This document shows positions 8,780-16,746 of a DNA stretch of 64,000 nt, one piece after another. This DNA is from Porcincola sp945869225 (lineage in GTDB: Bacteria; Bacillota; Clostridia; Lachnospirales; Lachnospiraceae). The notes under the pieces are model-generated. The model worked only from the letters and a program-made list of their open reading frames with translations, was not told the DNA's origin and did not search any database. Both the position numbers and the translations under genes were made by a program. The stretch's first letter is position 1, and each line of letters starts with the position of its first letter. Location of the stretch: positions 1 through 64,000 of the forward strand of contig NZ_JBQKGW010000009.1 of NCBI RefSeq assembly GCF_052118625.1, read 5' to 3'.

Positions 8780-9631
8780 TCAGTGCTTTCTGCGGTTCTT
8801 CTTGCTGTAGCTTCCGGCCTGGCTCAGAAAGTTTTCCCGTGCCGAACGAAGCATGTTTTCCCGGTCTGCCGCCCCTGGAACAAATGTCTTTGCATGTCCG
8901 TTTTCAGCATCCTCCGCCGCAGCCGGTTCCCGGGATGATGTGTCCGCATGCGCGGCACTGCCGGGCCTGAAGACCGCACCTGGATCCTCGGCGGGTTCCG
9001 TTGCAGACTGCTCCTTTCCGTCTGGCAGATCAAAGCTCAGCTGCCCCGGAATCTGTCCATCTGCAGCCTCATCCTCTCTGATTCCGGCGGTGACTCCGCC
9101 TTTTTCTGCCGCCTCCGCTGCAGACGGCCTCGATTCTGGCTGTCCGGCCGCACTGTCTTCTGTCTGACCGGTCTGCCGACCGGTATCCTGCTCTGGCTTG
9201 TCAGTCAGCTGATCAGCCTGATCCCTTCCGTCTCTCGGCGCTGAGACTGCCTGAAGCTTCAGCAGCTCCTTCTGGCTGTCCTCATACTCTCCCTTCAGCG
9301 TCTGGATTGTACGGTTTGCCTCCTCCAGCTTCATCTGAAGAGCCACCAGGTCATGCTTGACACCGTAGAGCTCTTTGTCCTTGTCGGCAAGTTCCTTCTC
9401 CAGATGGTCGGCCGACTTCTTTGCCTTGAAGTAATCATCCGCGATATTCAGCTCCATCATCAGGGCCTTCTGGGAGGTCGGGAGATGCTGATACCCGTCC
9501 AGAGCCTTCAGCTCCGTTGTTTTATTGTTCAGATACCCGGCGACCTGCTGCAGGTACTCGCTGCTCTCATATCCGCCCAGCCTGTAGATGACACCGTCTA
9601 TGACGACCTCCGTCACGTTTTTCTTTTCCAT
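8780..9631 (-). CDS. zapA: Cell division protein ZapA with long disordered tail
   Basis: 283 residues. Residues 1-110 resemble ZapA: a short beta hairpin domain (TEVVIDGVIYRLGG) followed by a long coiled coil (about 60-125). ZapA bundles FtsZ filaments at the division site. The remaining half is a low-complexity tail rich in Glu, Asp, Ala, Gly and Pro, ending in a basic patch (SYSKKNRRKH); normal ZapA proteins are only about 85-140 residues. ATG at 9631 has AGGAG 7 bases before it; a GTG three bases earlier is possible. The following SEDS and PBP genes fit a division cluster. Confidence 0.85.
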   Translation of the reverse strand: MEKKNVTEVVIDGVIYRLGGYESSEYLQQVAGYLNNKTTELKALDGYQHLPTSQKALMMELNIADDYFKAKKSADHLEKELADKDKELYGVKHDLVALQMKLEEANRTIQTLKGEYEDSQKELLKLQAVSAPRDGRDQADQLTDKPEQDTGRQTGQTEDSAAGQPESRPSAAEAAEKGGVTAGIREDEAADGQIPGQLSFDLPDGKEQSATEPAEDPGAVFRPGSAAHADTSSREPAAAEDAENGHAKTFVPGAADRENMLRSARENFLSQAGSYSKKNRRKH

Positions 9632-9658
9632 CACTTTGCTCCTGCTGTAGATGTATGG

Positions 9659-10651
9659 TTATCTTCTCAGTCCCAGATGGCTGAAGGCCAGATCTGTCAC
9701 CTCTCGGCCCTTCGGCGTCCGGATGAGAAAACCATTTTTTATCAGGTACGGTTCGTACACGTCCTCGATGGTTCCGCTGTCCTCGCCGATCGCCGCCGCA
9801 AGCGTGTCGAGCCCCACAGGCCCGCCCCCGAACTTGTCGATCATCGTCGTCAGGATCATCCTGTCCAGGTTGTCGAGACCGCTGCGGTCTACCTCGAGGA
9901 AGTCCAGCGCAGCCCTTGCGACCTGCTCCGTGATCTCCCCGTCATAGCGGATCTGCGCAATATCCCGTGTCCGCTTCAGCAGCCGGTTTGCCAGCCTTGG
10001 TGTCCCGCGGGAACGCCTTGCAATCTCCGCAGCCCCATTTTCATCGATCTTCACACCGAGCACCTCCGCGGATCTCAGCACAATCGTCTGAAGCTCCGAA
10101 GGCGTATAATACTCAAGATGATGAACAACCCCGAAGCGGTCTCTGAGCGGCGCGCTGAGCAGGCCTGCCCTTGTTGTCGCCCCGATCAGGGTAAAATGAG
10201 GCAGTGGAAGGTGAATCGACCTGGCGCCCGCGCCTTTCCCGATCATGATATCCATCGTGAAGTCTTCCATGGCGGAGTACAAATACTCCTCCACCTGCCG
10301 GTTCAGCCGGTGGATCTCATCGATGAACAGGATGTCGCCCTCGCTCAGGCACTTCAGAATCGAGGCAATATCACCCGGCTTCTCGATCGCCGGACCGGAC
10401 GTCACACGGAGCTTCGTGCCCATTTCATTGGCAATGATGCCCGCCAGCGTCGTTTTCCCCAGCCCCGGCGGGCCATAGAAAAGGACGTGGTCCAGCGTTT
10501 CATGGCGCGCCTTCGCCGCCGCAATATAGATCTTCAGCGACTGCTTCGCTTTCTCCTGCCCGATGTACTCGTCCAGCCTCTGCGGCCTGAGCTTTGGTTC
10601 GATCCTGGAATCCTCTTCCGTCTCATCCGTCGTCGTAATTCTTCTTGCCAT
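9659..10651 (-). CDS. ruvB: Holliday junction helicase RuvB
   Basis: 330 residues, standard RuvB length. It has Walker A GPPGLGKT (60-67), Walker B ILFIDEIH (107-114) and the sensor stretch GATTRAG (157-163), followed by the C-terminal winged helix (DNLDRMILTTMIDKFGGGPV). RuvB hexamers pump DNA through RuvA-bound Holliday junctions during recombination. The start lies one base after the ruvA stop, so translation is coupled. Confidence 0.98.
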   Translation of the reverse strand: MARRITTTDETEEDSRIEPKLRPQRLDEYIGQEKAKQSLKIYIAAAKARHETLDHVLFYGPPGLGKTTLAGIIANEMGTKLRVTSGPAIEKPGDIASILKCLSEGDILFIDEIHRLNRQVEEYLYSAMEDFTMDIMIGKGAGARSIHLPLPHFTLIGATTRAGLLSAPLRDRFGVVHHLEYYTPSELQTIVLRSAEVLGVKIDENGAAEIARRSRGTPRLANRLLKRTRDIAQIRYDGEITEQVARAALDFLEVDRSGLDNLDRMILTTMIDKFGGGPVGLDTLAAAIGEDSGTIEDVYEPYLIKNGFLIRTPKGREVTDLAFSHLGLRR

Positions 10652-10652
10652 C

Positions 10653-11261
10653 TTACAATCCTATCACTTTCAGTGCCTCGCCGAGGATATCCTCTGTCTT
10701 CATGTCCCCGGCCATTTTAACCCGCTTCACTGCGCGGAGAGCCTCCGAGCTGGAATACCCCAGCGTCACAAGCGCCTCCACTGCCTCCGTCACATCCGTA
10801 TCCTGCGCGTGGGAGCCGGCTTCTTCGTCCGGGTTTCCGCCTCCCGGAATCGCATCCTCCAGCTTCAGCCTGTCCTTGAGTTCCAGAATCAGTTTCTTTG
10901 CCGTTTTCAGTCCGACGCCCGGCGCCTTTGAAATGGCCTTGACATCGTCCGAGAAAACAGCAAACCGCAGATCATTGGCAGAAAGAGCGGACAGAATACC
11001 AAGCGCTGCCTTCGGGCCAACCCCCGATACTGTCAGAAGCTGGCGGAAGACCTGCCGGTCCTCCTCCGACAGAAACCCATACAGCCAGATCGCATCTTCC
11101 CGGACGGACAGATAGGTATAGAGCTGAACCGGATCGCCGACAGCCGGAAGATCTGCCTGATCACGGTCTGTGATGAAGACCCTGAATCCCATCCCGCCTA
11201 CATCGACAACAGCTATGCCCTCTCCGGCACCGGCCAGCTCTCCCTTCAGATATGATATCAT
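10653..11261 (-). CDS. ruvA: Holliday junction protein RuvA
   Basis: 202 residues: N-terminal OB fold (MISYLKGELAG...), two helix-hairpin-helix motifs (LLTVSGVGPKAALGIL and ISKAPGVGLKTAKKLI), an acidic linker (about 135-155) and the C-terminal RuvB-binding domain (AVEALVTLGYSSSEALRAV). It binds the four-way junction and loads RuvB. The start overlaps the upstream phosphatase stop by four bases (ATGA). Confidence 0.98.
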   Translation of the reverse strand: MISYLKGELAGAGEGIAVVDVGGMGFRVFITDRDQADLPAVGDPVQLYTYLSVREDAIWLYGFLSEEDRQVFRQLLTVSGVGPKAALGILSALSANDLRFAVFSDDVKAISKAPGVGLKTAKKLILELKDRLKLEDAIPGGGNPDEEAGSHAQDTDVTEAVEALVTLGYSSSEALRAVKRVKMAGDMKTEDILGEALKVIGL

Positions 11262-11917
11262 CCCTCTGTGTCCTCCACGGGAAGAAGCCGTTCGATCTTC
11301 CTGAAGCGATGCGCCTTCCTCCAGTCTTGTTCCGACATGGTTACCAGAAAACCATCCCCGTTCCAGACATGCCAGTCATAATAACTTCTCTCCGTGTCCC
11401 CGAAGGCAGCCATCACACTCATGATGGTTCCTCCATGGACGGCAAAGGCAGCATTCCGGATGCCGTCTGCAAACAGCTCCTCTGCCACCGCGAGAAATGC
11501 ATCTGATGTCCGTCTTCTGAAATCCTTCGGATCCTCTCCGCCTGGAAATGCACCCATCCCGTCAGAGTCGACCCAGTGCTGAAAATCCGGCACGCCGTTC
11601 AGCTCTGCATAGCTCTTTCCATCAAACGCCCCAAAATCGCACTCGCGGAAATCCTCCACCACCCTGCATGTCTCCGGTCTCAGAAGTTCGGGCCAGATGA
11701 TCTCTGCTGTCTGGAGACAGCGCTTCATCGGACTCCTGTAGAGCCGCTCCGCAGCCGGATACCTGCCCTTGCTTTTATAGATCTCAAGCTCCTTTCGTCC
11801 TTCCTCACACAGATCCTCATCTGTCCGGCAGCCGATATAGCCCCTCCGGACATTTCCCTCTGTCTTTCCATGCCGCACAAGGCAGATTTTAATCTCCTCC
11901 GCCATCTCGCTCCTCAT
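11258..11917 (-). CDS. Histidine phosphatase family protein, likely alpha-ribazole phosphatase
   Basis: 219 residues with the histidine-phosphatase signature LVRHGKTEGN near residue 13 and the second catalytic histidine in VHGGT near 160. Family members include CobC/CobZ-type alpha-ribazole phosphatase and phosphoglycerate mutase. Because CobU, CobS and a second CobU-like gene lie just upstream in the same operon, dephosphorylation of adenosylcobalamin phosphate is the best guess, but this rests on context. An ATG at 11905 is an alternative start. The gene overlaps ruvA by four bases. Confidence 0.8.
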   Translation of the reverse strand: MRSEMAEEIKICLVRHGKTEGNVRRGYIGCRTDEDLCEEGRKELEIYKSKGRYPAAERLYRSPMKRCLQTAEIIWPELLRPETCRVVEDFRECDFGAFDGKSYAELNGVPDFQHWVDSDGMGAFPGGEDPKDFRRRTSDAFLAVAEELFADGIRNAAFAVHGGTIMSVMAAFGDTERSYYDWHVWNGDGFLVTMSEQDWRKAHRFRKIERLLPVEDTEG

Positions 11918-12034
11918 TTCTGTCCTTCCAGCATCCAGCAGCCTCAGGCCACACCGGCTCCTGCCGGCATGTTCCCCGGGCCGCTGCCCTGAAAGTCATG
12001 TCTGTTCTCCGTGATCCTGGTTTGTTTTTTCTCC

Positions 12035-12463
12035 TCAGGCCTGTTTCCCGCCGTCCGTATCCGGTTTCAGCTGAAGTACCATCCCGATCCCGCAGACAAC
12101 CCGGTCAACCCGCTGCGCGCGGCGCGCAAGGAATGTACAGGTCCTCCCGACCGTCTCGCGGTATACCCTCTCCTCGGGATCCATGGGTACAATACCCGAG
12201 CCAACCTCATCCGTCACCAGTACAAGATCAGGGTTTTCTTCATATAATCTCTGTGCAAAGACTTCCAGCTCCTTCTCTTCCTGCCCCGAGAGATAGCGGC
12301 GCACATAAAGGTGGAAGTTCACAATGCCCTCTGCGTGGAATATTTCTTCGTATTCAGCTGTTCCTCCGTCCGCAAATGCCTCCGCCGGAAGTCCAGTCTG
12401 CTCCTGCGCATAGCTCCATTTTCCCTGGAATGCGCCGCCTGTAATGATATACATCTCTTTCAT
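12035..12463 (-). CDS. CobU-like adenosylcobinamide kinase homologue
   Basis: 142 residues. The C-terminal part (VTDEVGSGIVPMDPEERVYRE near 90, then a CGIGMVLQ end) is typical of CobU. The phosphate-binding loop reads GGAFQGKW, with Trp where Ser or Thr normally binds magnesium, and the segment with the guanylylated histidine is absent. It may be a partial or specialised enzyme working with the complete CobU two genes upstream. The ATG at 12463 overlaps the cobS stop (ATGA), so the two are coupled; an ATG at 12454 is also possible. Confidence 0.75.
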   Translation of the reverse strand: MKEMYIITGGAFQGKWSYAQEQTGLPAEAFADGGTAEYEEIFHAEGIVNFHLYVRRYLSGQEEKELEVFAQRLYEENPDLVLVTDEVGSGIVPMDPEERVYRETVGRTCTFLARRAQRVDRVVCGIGMVLQLKPDTDGGKQA

Positions 12464-13230
12464 CCCACCAGTGCAATCACAGCCGCCATACACAACTCCT
12501 CCAGGCAGAGGAAACAGCCCGCCAGGTCGCCGGTGATCCCGCCAAATGTCTTTTCGGACAGCCTTCTGTACAGCCAGAATCCGGCAGCCCCTGCCAGCGA
12601 ACAGATCACGCCTCTGGCCGGAGCTGTCAGGATCATCAGAGCTGTCTGCACCACCAGCATTCCTGTTAGGATCCGCGCCCCCCTGTCATTCATCGCCTTG
12701 TCTGAAAATGTCCGCAGAAGGCCTGTATGTTTCGCCTTCGGAAATGTCAGAAGCGCCAGTCCCGAGTAGGCTCTCGCTGTCATATAGGTCAATAGCAGCT
12801 GTGCCATGCAGGATGGACTGGACGTCTTCATTTCAGAGAAGACCCCGAATGAGGCGAGGAAATAGGCACAGCACCAGATGACCGCGAACGCGCCACAGTG
12901 GCTGTCCTTCATAATTGCCAGCCGCTCCTGACGCGGCTTCCAGGAGCTCAGGGCATCCGCCGCATCGAGCAGCCCGTCAAGATGGATGCCTCCCGTCACA
13001 GCCAGCGGGATCAGAACCAGTACCGCCGATCTCAGAATCACGCCGATCCGAAGCGCCGCCGCGAGGGCGGCAAAGAGCCATGAAATGCCGCCGATCACCG
13101 CACCGATGAGCGGAAAGAAACAGATGGTATACTTCATGTTCTCGTCATTCCAGTCCACCTTCGGCATCGGAATGCTGGAATAGGTGGAAAATGCAATGAC
13201 CAGACTTTCATACAGATTCTTTATCGTCAT
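12460..13230 (-). CDS. cobS: Adenosylcobinamide-GDP ribazoletransferase CobS
   Basis: 256 residues, integral membrane protein. It joins adenosylcobinamide-GDP to alpha-ribazole, the last assembly step of cobalamin. The family motif GGIHLDGLLDAADAL is seen near residue 79, along with SSIPMPKVDW near the N-terminus and several membrane spans. ATG at 13230 lies 10 bases after the stop of the complete CobU gene; the longer ORF reaching 13314 would overlap that gene and is not needed. Confidence 0.93.
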   Translation of the reverse strand: MTIKNLYESLVIAFSTYSSIPMPKVDWNDENMKYTICFFPLIGAVIGGISWLFAALAAALRIGVILRSAVLVLIPLAVTGGIHLDGLLDAADALSSWKPRQERLAIMKDSHCGAFAVIWCCAYFLASFGVFSEMKTSSPSCMAQLLLTYMTARAYSGLALLTFPKAKHTGLLRTFSDKAMNDRGARILTGMLVVQTALMILTAPARGVICSLAGAAGFWLYRRLSEKTFGGITGDLAGCFLCLEELCMAAVIALVG

Positions 13231-13240
13231 ATGCCTGATC

Positions 13241-13807
13241 TCAAACAGATGCAGCCGCCAATGTTTCTCCCAGAAGAGGGACGGGGATCCCGTACACGAC
13301 CTCGTACGCAGCATCCGCCTGCTTTGCCGCGGCGCTGTTCAATGCCCCGAGCAGATGCAGATACTGCATCGTTCCCTCCTCATAGCGGATCCCGTCCCCA
13401 AACACCTCATTCATCACGACAACAAGATGATCCGCCTGCTTCCGCAGATATCTGAGATCCCGCAGACAGGACACATAAGCACCTTCCCAGTCCGCCCGTC
13501 CCACTGCTTTCTCTCCTGATCCGAAAAAAACATTCGCAGCCAGGTTTGACAGGTCCTCCAGCAGAACCGTCGCCCCCTGAAGAACGCCAGGATCGATCTC
13601 ACAAAGTCTGTCGGTTTTCTCGATCGTCAGGAACCCTTTTCCACTCCTCAGTACCCTGTGCCTGCGGATTCGATCCTGTGCTCCGGCGCCGCCCCGCATC
13701 ATCGTGGCAAGGTACAGAAGCCGGCCTCCCTCTGCCAGCCGGACGGCTGTCTGCTCTGCGTATGCACTTTTCCCGCTCCCGCTTCCACCTGTCACCGTCA
13801 CCAGCAT
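13241..13807 (-). CDS. cobU: Adenosylcobinamide kinase / guanylyltransferase CobU
   Basis: 188 residues. A normal P-loop GGSGSGKS (near residue 7), the RIRRHRVLR segment with the candidate guanylylated histidine, and the C-terminal ADAAYEVVYGIPV region all fit CobU, which phosphorylates and then guanylylates adenosylcobinamide. The ATG at 13807 is chosen because CAGGAG lies 8 bases upstream and the transcript from the promoter at 13839-13867 begins near 13832. First gene of the long minus-strand run. Confidence 0.85.
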   Translation of the reverse strand: MLVTVTGGSGSGKSAYAEQTAVRLAEGGRLLYLATMMRGGAGAQDRIRRHRVLRSGKGFLTIEKTDRLCEIDPGVLQGATVLLEDLSNLAANVFFGSGEKAVGRADWEGAYVSCLRDLRYLRKQADHLVVVMNEVFGDGIRYEEGTMQYLHLLGALNSAAAKQADAAYEVVYGIPVPLLGETLAAASV

Positions 13808-13838
13808 CCTGCCGTCTCCTGTCCTGATAATCCTGTCA

Positions 13839-13867
13839 ATTATAGCAATGAGTCCGTCCGCTGACAA
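13839..13867 (-). promoter_or_regulatory. Promoter of the cobU-to-gerW run
   Basis: On the minus strand TTGTCA (13862-13867), 17 bases, TATAAT (13839-13844). Start of transcription falls near 13832, leaving a leader of only about 25 bases, too short for a cobalamin riboswitch. Confidence 0.75.
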
Positions 13868-13905
13868 GCTTGCGCATCATCAATCCGCCTCCGCGCTGCC
13901 TTCAT

Positions 13906-13941
13906 AAAAATGAGCGAAGCCGCCGCAGCTGCTCCGCTCAT
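13906..13941 (-). terminator. Terminator of the glnQ-type operon
   Basis: ATGAGCG (13910-13916) pairs with CGCTCAT (13935-13941), and on the minus strand the stem is followed by a T run (complement of 13906-13910). It lies just after the ABC ATPase stop. Confidence 0.7.
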
Positions 13942-13951
13942 ACATACATTC

Positions 13952-14683
13952 TTATAATACCTTTGACAGGAAATCCTGGAGTCTCGGGTTCTGCGGGCTT
14001 GTGAAAAACTCGTATGGCGTGTTTTCCTCCGCAACGATTCCCTCATCGATAAACAGCACTCTGGAGCCGACCTCCCGGGCAAAGCCCATCTCATGCGTGA
14101 CAACAACCATCGTCATCCCGTCCTCGGCAAGCTCCTTCATGATGCTCAGCACCTCTCCGACCATCTCCGGGTCGAGGGCTGACGTCGGCTCATCGAACAG
14201 CATCAGATCCGGGTTCATGGCAAGCGCCCGTGCAATCGCGATTCGCTGCTGCTGTCCTCCGGAAAGCATCCCCGGATAGGCATCTGCCTTATCCGGCAGG
14301 CCGATCCGCTTTAAAAGCTCCTCCGCCCGTGCGTCGGCTTCCTCCTGCGTCATTTTCTTCAGGCGGACAGGTGCCAGCGTAATGTTCTGCCGGACTGTCT
14401 TCATCGGAAACAGATTGAACTGCTGAAAGACCATCCCCATCCGCTGCCGGACCTGGTCAATATCAACCCTTGGCGCGTTGATCTTCTTTCCCTCGAAAAT
14501 GACATCCCCGGAGGTCGGTTCTTCCAGCAGATTCAGGCACCGCAAAAATGTCGACTTCCCGGAGCCTGACGGGCCGATGATGACAACCTTCTCGCCCTTT
14601 TCAATGTGCTGGCTGATGCCGCGCAGGACCTCATGGTCGCCGAACGTCTTCTTCAGATTCACCGTTTCGATCATGCTGCTCAT
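13952..14683 (-). CDS. Polar amino-acid ABC transporter, ATP-binding protein (GlnQ type)
   Basis: 243 residues. Walker A GPSGSGKS (37-44), Q-loop FQQFNLFP, signature LSGGQ (140-144), Walker B and D-loop LMLFDEPTSALD (160-171), then the switch histidine in VVTHEM. This is the PAAT subfamily ATPase that powers import with the permease and binding protein encoded upstream. ATG at 14683 has GAGG 6 bases before it; a GTG at 14695 is less likely. It overlaps nothing and lies 8 bases after the permease. Confidence 0.95.
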   Translation of the reverse strand: MSSMIETVNLKKTFGDHEVLRGISQHIEKGEKVVIIGPSGSGKSTFLRCLNLLEEPTSGDVIFEGKKINAPRVDIDQVRQRMGMVFQQFNLFPMKTVRQNITLAPVRLKKMTQEEADARAEELLKRIGLPDKADAYPGMLSGGQQQRIAIARALAMNPDLMLFDEPTSALDPEMVGEVLSIMKELAEDGMTMVVVTHEMGFAREVGSRVLFIDEGIVAEENTPYEFFTSPQNPRLQDFLSKVL

Positions 14684-14691
14684 AGCGCGCC

Positions 14692-15399
14692 TCACTTTCT
14701 GGTTCCTTTTTCCATTCGATGTTCCACCATACTGAGAATCTTGCTCAGCCCGAGCGTCATCGCCAGGTAGAACAGAGCCGCGATCACATAGGGCGGGATG
14801 ACATCCCAGGTGCGGGATCCCACATAGCCGGCCATCTTCGTCAGATCGTTGACCGCAATGATGGAAATAACGGAGGTTTCCTTGATCAGAGATATAAACT
14901 CATTGCCGAGCGCCGGAAGGATATTTCGGATCGCCTGCGGAAGGATGATTGTCGTCATCGTCATTCGGTACGGCATTCCAAGTGACCGGCCGGCTTCCAT
15001 CTGACCGATCGGAATTGACTCGATGCCTGCCCGGATGATCTCCGCGACATATGCCCCCGAGTTGATCCCGCAGCATACGGCACCTACGATCACGGGATTT
15101 GTGTTTGGGGAGGTAAAGATCAGATTATAGATGATCAGAATCTGGACGATCATCGGTGTGCCGCGGATCACTGTCACATACAGGACCGCCAGCTTGTTCA
15201 GGAACTTTACTACCGGACTTTTCGTATGTCTTGACGATACCCTCGTTACCGCGATCAGGATTCCAATCAGAATCCCGAGGATCACTGCGAACAGTGAAAT
15301 CAGAAGGGTCATGCGCAGCCCGGACAGATACGCCAGATAGCGCTTTTCGGGTACCCACGCATTGTAGAAAGCCTCACCGATACTCTTCAGCCAGTTCAT
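14692..15399 (-). CDS. Polar amino-acid ABC transporter permease
   Basis: 235 residues with about five membrane spans. The inner-membrane EAA loop is visible (EAGRSLGMPYRMTMTTIILPQA), typical of HisM/GlnP-type permeases, and VIRGTPMIVQ matches the same family. It forms the membrane channel, probably as a homodimer, for the ATPase next door. The gap to the binding-protein gene is about 100 bases and holds a hairpin. Confidence 0.95.
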   Translation of the reverse strand: MNWLKSIGEAFYNAWVPEKRYLAYLSGLRMTLLISLFAVILGILIGILIAVTRVSSRHTKSPVVKFLNKLAVLYVTVIRGTPMIVQILIIYNLIFTSPNTNPVIVGAVCCGINSGAYVAEIIRAGIESIPIGQMEAGRSLGMPYRMTMTTIILPQAIRNILPALGNEFISLIKETSVISIIAVNDLTKMAGYVGSRTWDVIPPYVIAALFYLAMTLGLSKILSMVEHRMEKGTRK

Positions 15400-15433
15400 G
15401 TTTCAATTTTCTCCTGTCCTGTATGCGCCACAA

Positions 15434-15467
15434 GGGCGGAGCCCCCGTCTGCACGGAGGTTCCGCCC
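15434..15467 (-). promoter_or_regulatory. Intercistronic hairpin between binding protein and permease
   Basis: GGGCGGA (15434-15440) pairs perfectly with TCCGCCC (15461-15467), with further partial pairing inside. No T run follows, so it is more likely an mRNA-stabilising or processing hairpin than a terminator. Confidence 0.6.
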
Positions 15468-15502
15468 ACTATGCTTTTCCCCTTCGACCTGAGGCTGCCT
15501 TC

Positions 15503-16354
15503 TCAAGCCTCGGTAGAAGTTTCCGTCTCCGCCTCTGTCTCAGTGCTGTCTGCATGAGATGCGAAGATCTGATCCATCTCTCCGCTCTTCTTAAGCTCTT
15601 CGATGACAGCGTTCACTGCACTCTTCATCTGGTCATTTCCCTTCTGAAGGGCAATTGCATAGGAATCCTCAAAGACCGGGTCGCCATCTACGATCGCAAG
15701 CTTGCCATCGGAAGACTTGACCAGCTCCTCCGCCGGGACCTTGTCCATCACGATGCAGTCGATCTTGGAATTGGCAAGATCCGCCGATGCCTGCGCAAAC
15801 TTCGTGTAGCGCTGCACGCTCTTCGGCGAAGCGTTATCCGGGTTGGAAACCCACAGATCTGCGATGTTGCCCTGCTGGACACCGACTGTCAGATCCTTCA
15901 GCGCCTCCGCGGAAGATTCCTTCACGGCCGGACTTGCCGCATTCACGACAATCACATCGCTGGAATCAACATATTTATCGGAGAAGTCCATCACCTTCTC
16001 ACGATCAGGAGAAACGGAAACGCCAGCCGCCACGATATCAACCTTCCCCTGCTGGACAGCTGCCAGTGCGCCGTCAAAATCCATATTCTGAACGACGAGC
16101 TTGACACCCAGCTTGTCTGCAATCGCCTGGCTGATGTCGATGTCAACCCCTTCCACCTGATCACCTACCAGATACTCATACGGTGCAAAGCCGGCTTCCG
16201 TGCCAACGGTCAGCTGACCGTCAACCACCGTCTTGACAGCCGAAAAATCGACTGCAGCTTCCGTGGAAGCCTCTGTCTCTCCCGCATATGCTGCCATCCC
16301 AAGAGACATACTCATCAGTGCTGCTGAAAGAACTGCGACAATCTTTTTCTTCAT
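15503..16354 (-). CDS. Amino-acid ABC transporter substrate-binding protein, no lipobox
   Basis: 283 residues. Signal peptide (MKKKIVAVLSAALMSMSLG...) ending AYA, followed by an acidic stretch (GETEASTEA). The core is a family 3 solute-binding fold: LTVGTEAGFAPYEY, DIVAAGVSVSPDREKVMDFS. No cysteine follows the signal peptide, so lipid anchoring is not expected. The C-terminus is a Glu/Thr/Ala tail (STETEAETETSTEA). ATG at 16354 has AGGAGGAGG upstream. First gene of the operon. Substrate is not determined. Confidence 0.93.
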   Translation of the reverse strand: MKKKIVAVLSAALMSMSLGMAAYAGETEASTEAAVDFSAVKTVVDGQLTVGTEAGFAPYEYLVGDQVEGVDIDISQAIADKLGVKLVVQNMDFDGALAAVQQGKVDIVAAGVSVSPDREKVMDFSDKYVDSSDVIVVNAASPAVKESSAEALKDLTVGVQQGNIADLWVSNPDNASPKSVQRYTKFAQASADLANSKIDCIVMDKVPAEELVKSSDGKLAIVDGDPVFEDSYAIALQKGNDQMKSAVNAVIEELKKSGEMDQIFASHADSTETEAETETSTEA

Positions 16355-16440
16355 AACAGGATCCTCCTCCTTCATGACCGCTGCAGCGGGTCTTCCTTCA
16401 TTCACTCCCCCGCCGCAAGGCTGTCATAACACTTCCTCAT

Positions 16441-16469
16441 ATTATATGCATCGCAGATGAATTGTTCAA
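16441..16469 (-). promoter_or_regulatory. Promoter of the amino-acid ABC operon
   Basis: Minus strand TTGAAC (16464-16469), 17 bases, TATAAT (16441-16446). AT-rich DNA upstream holds repeated ATGCAT and a GAATAAATATGCA sequence (16531-16543) that resembles half of an ArgR box, but it lies about 100 bases upstream of the start. Confidence 0.75.
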
Positions 16470-16570
16470 GGGGTAAAATGCATATTCCGTTGTTTTTTCC
16501 CATATTATGCTGTGGATATTCATAATATCATGCATATTTATTCTTCAGCTCGTGAACCTTTTGCCTGACC

Positions 16571-16746
16571 GTGCATAAGCCCACACGACGCTTTGCTGCT
16601 TCGCAGCTTCCGCGTCGCTTCAGCCATTCGCGCTCCCGCGCTGCTTCGCACCGCTCCGCGCTCATGTCTGTTGCCGTCGCTCGTGAACAGTCACTTTGAC
16701 GCGCAAGCGCGTCCCGTGACTGTTCACGGCGACTAGGCTTATGCAC
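16571..16746. repeat. Palindromic repeat element with 11-bp inverted ends
   Basis: A 176-base block bounded by GTGCATAAGCC (16571-16581) and GGCTTATGCAC (16736-16746). Inside is a strong hairpin: a 13-bp stem (16682-16694 with 16716-16728) capped by a 7-bp stem (16698-16704 with 16707-16713). The right end touches the UPF0210 stop codon. Base composition differs from the AT-rich DNA on its left. No target duplication was seen. It looks like a REP/MITE-type element and may end UPF0210 transcripts. Together with 16355-16570 this fills the gene-free gap. Confidence 0.7.

Noticed and set aside
9353..10720. 455-codon plus-strand ORF
   Set aside because: Antisense to ruvB and zapA, with no recognisable domain.
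13808..13832. Cobalamin riboswitch ahead of the cob genes
   Set aside because: The leader is about 25 bases, far too short.
16531..16543. ArgR box upstream of the amino-acid ABC operon
   Set aside because: Only a half-site match, and about 100 bases from the start of transcription.
16528..16746. 72-codon ORF
   Set aside because: It lies within the palindromic repeat and reads through its hairpins.
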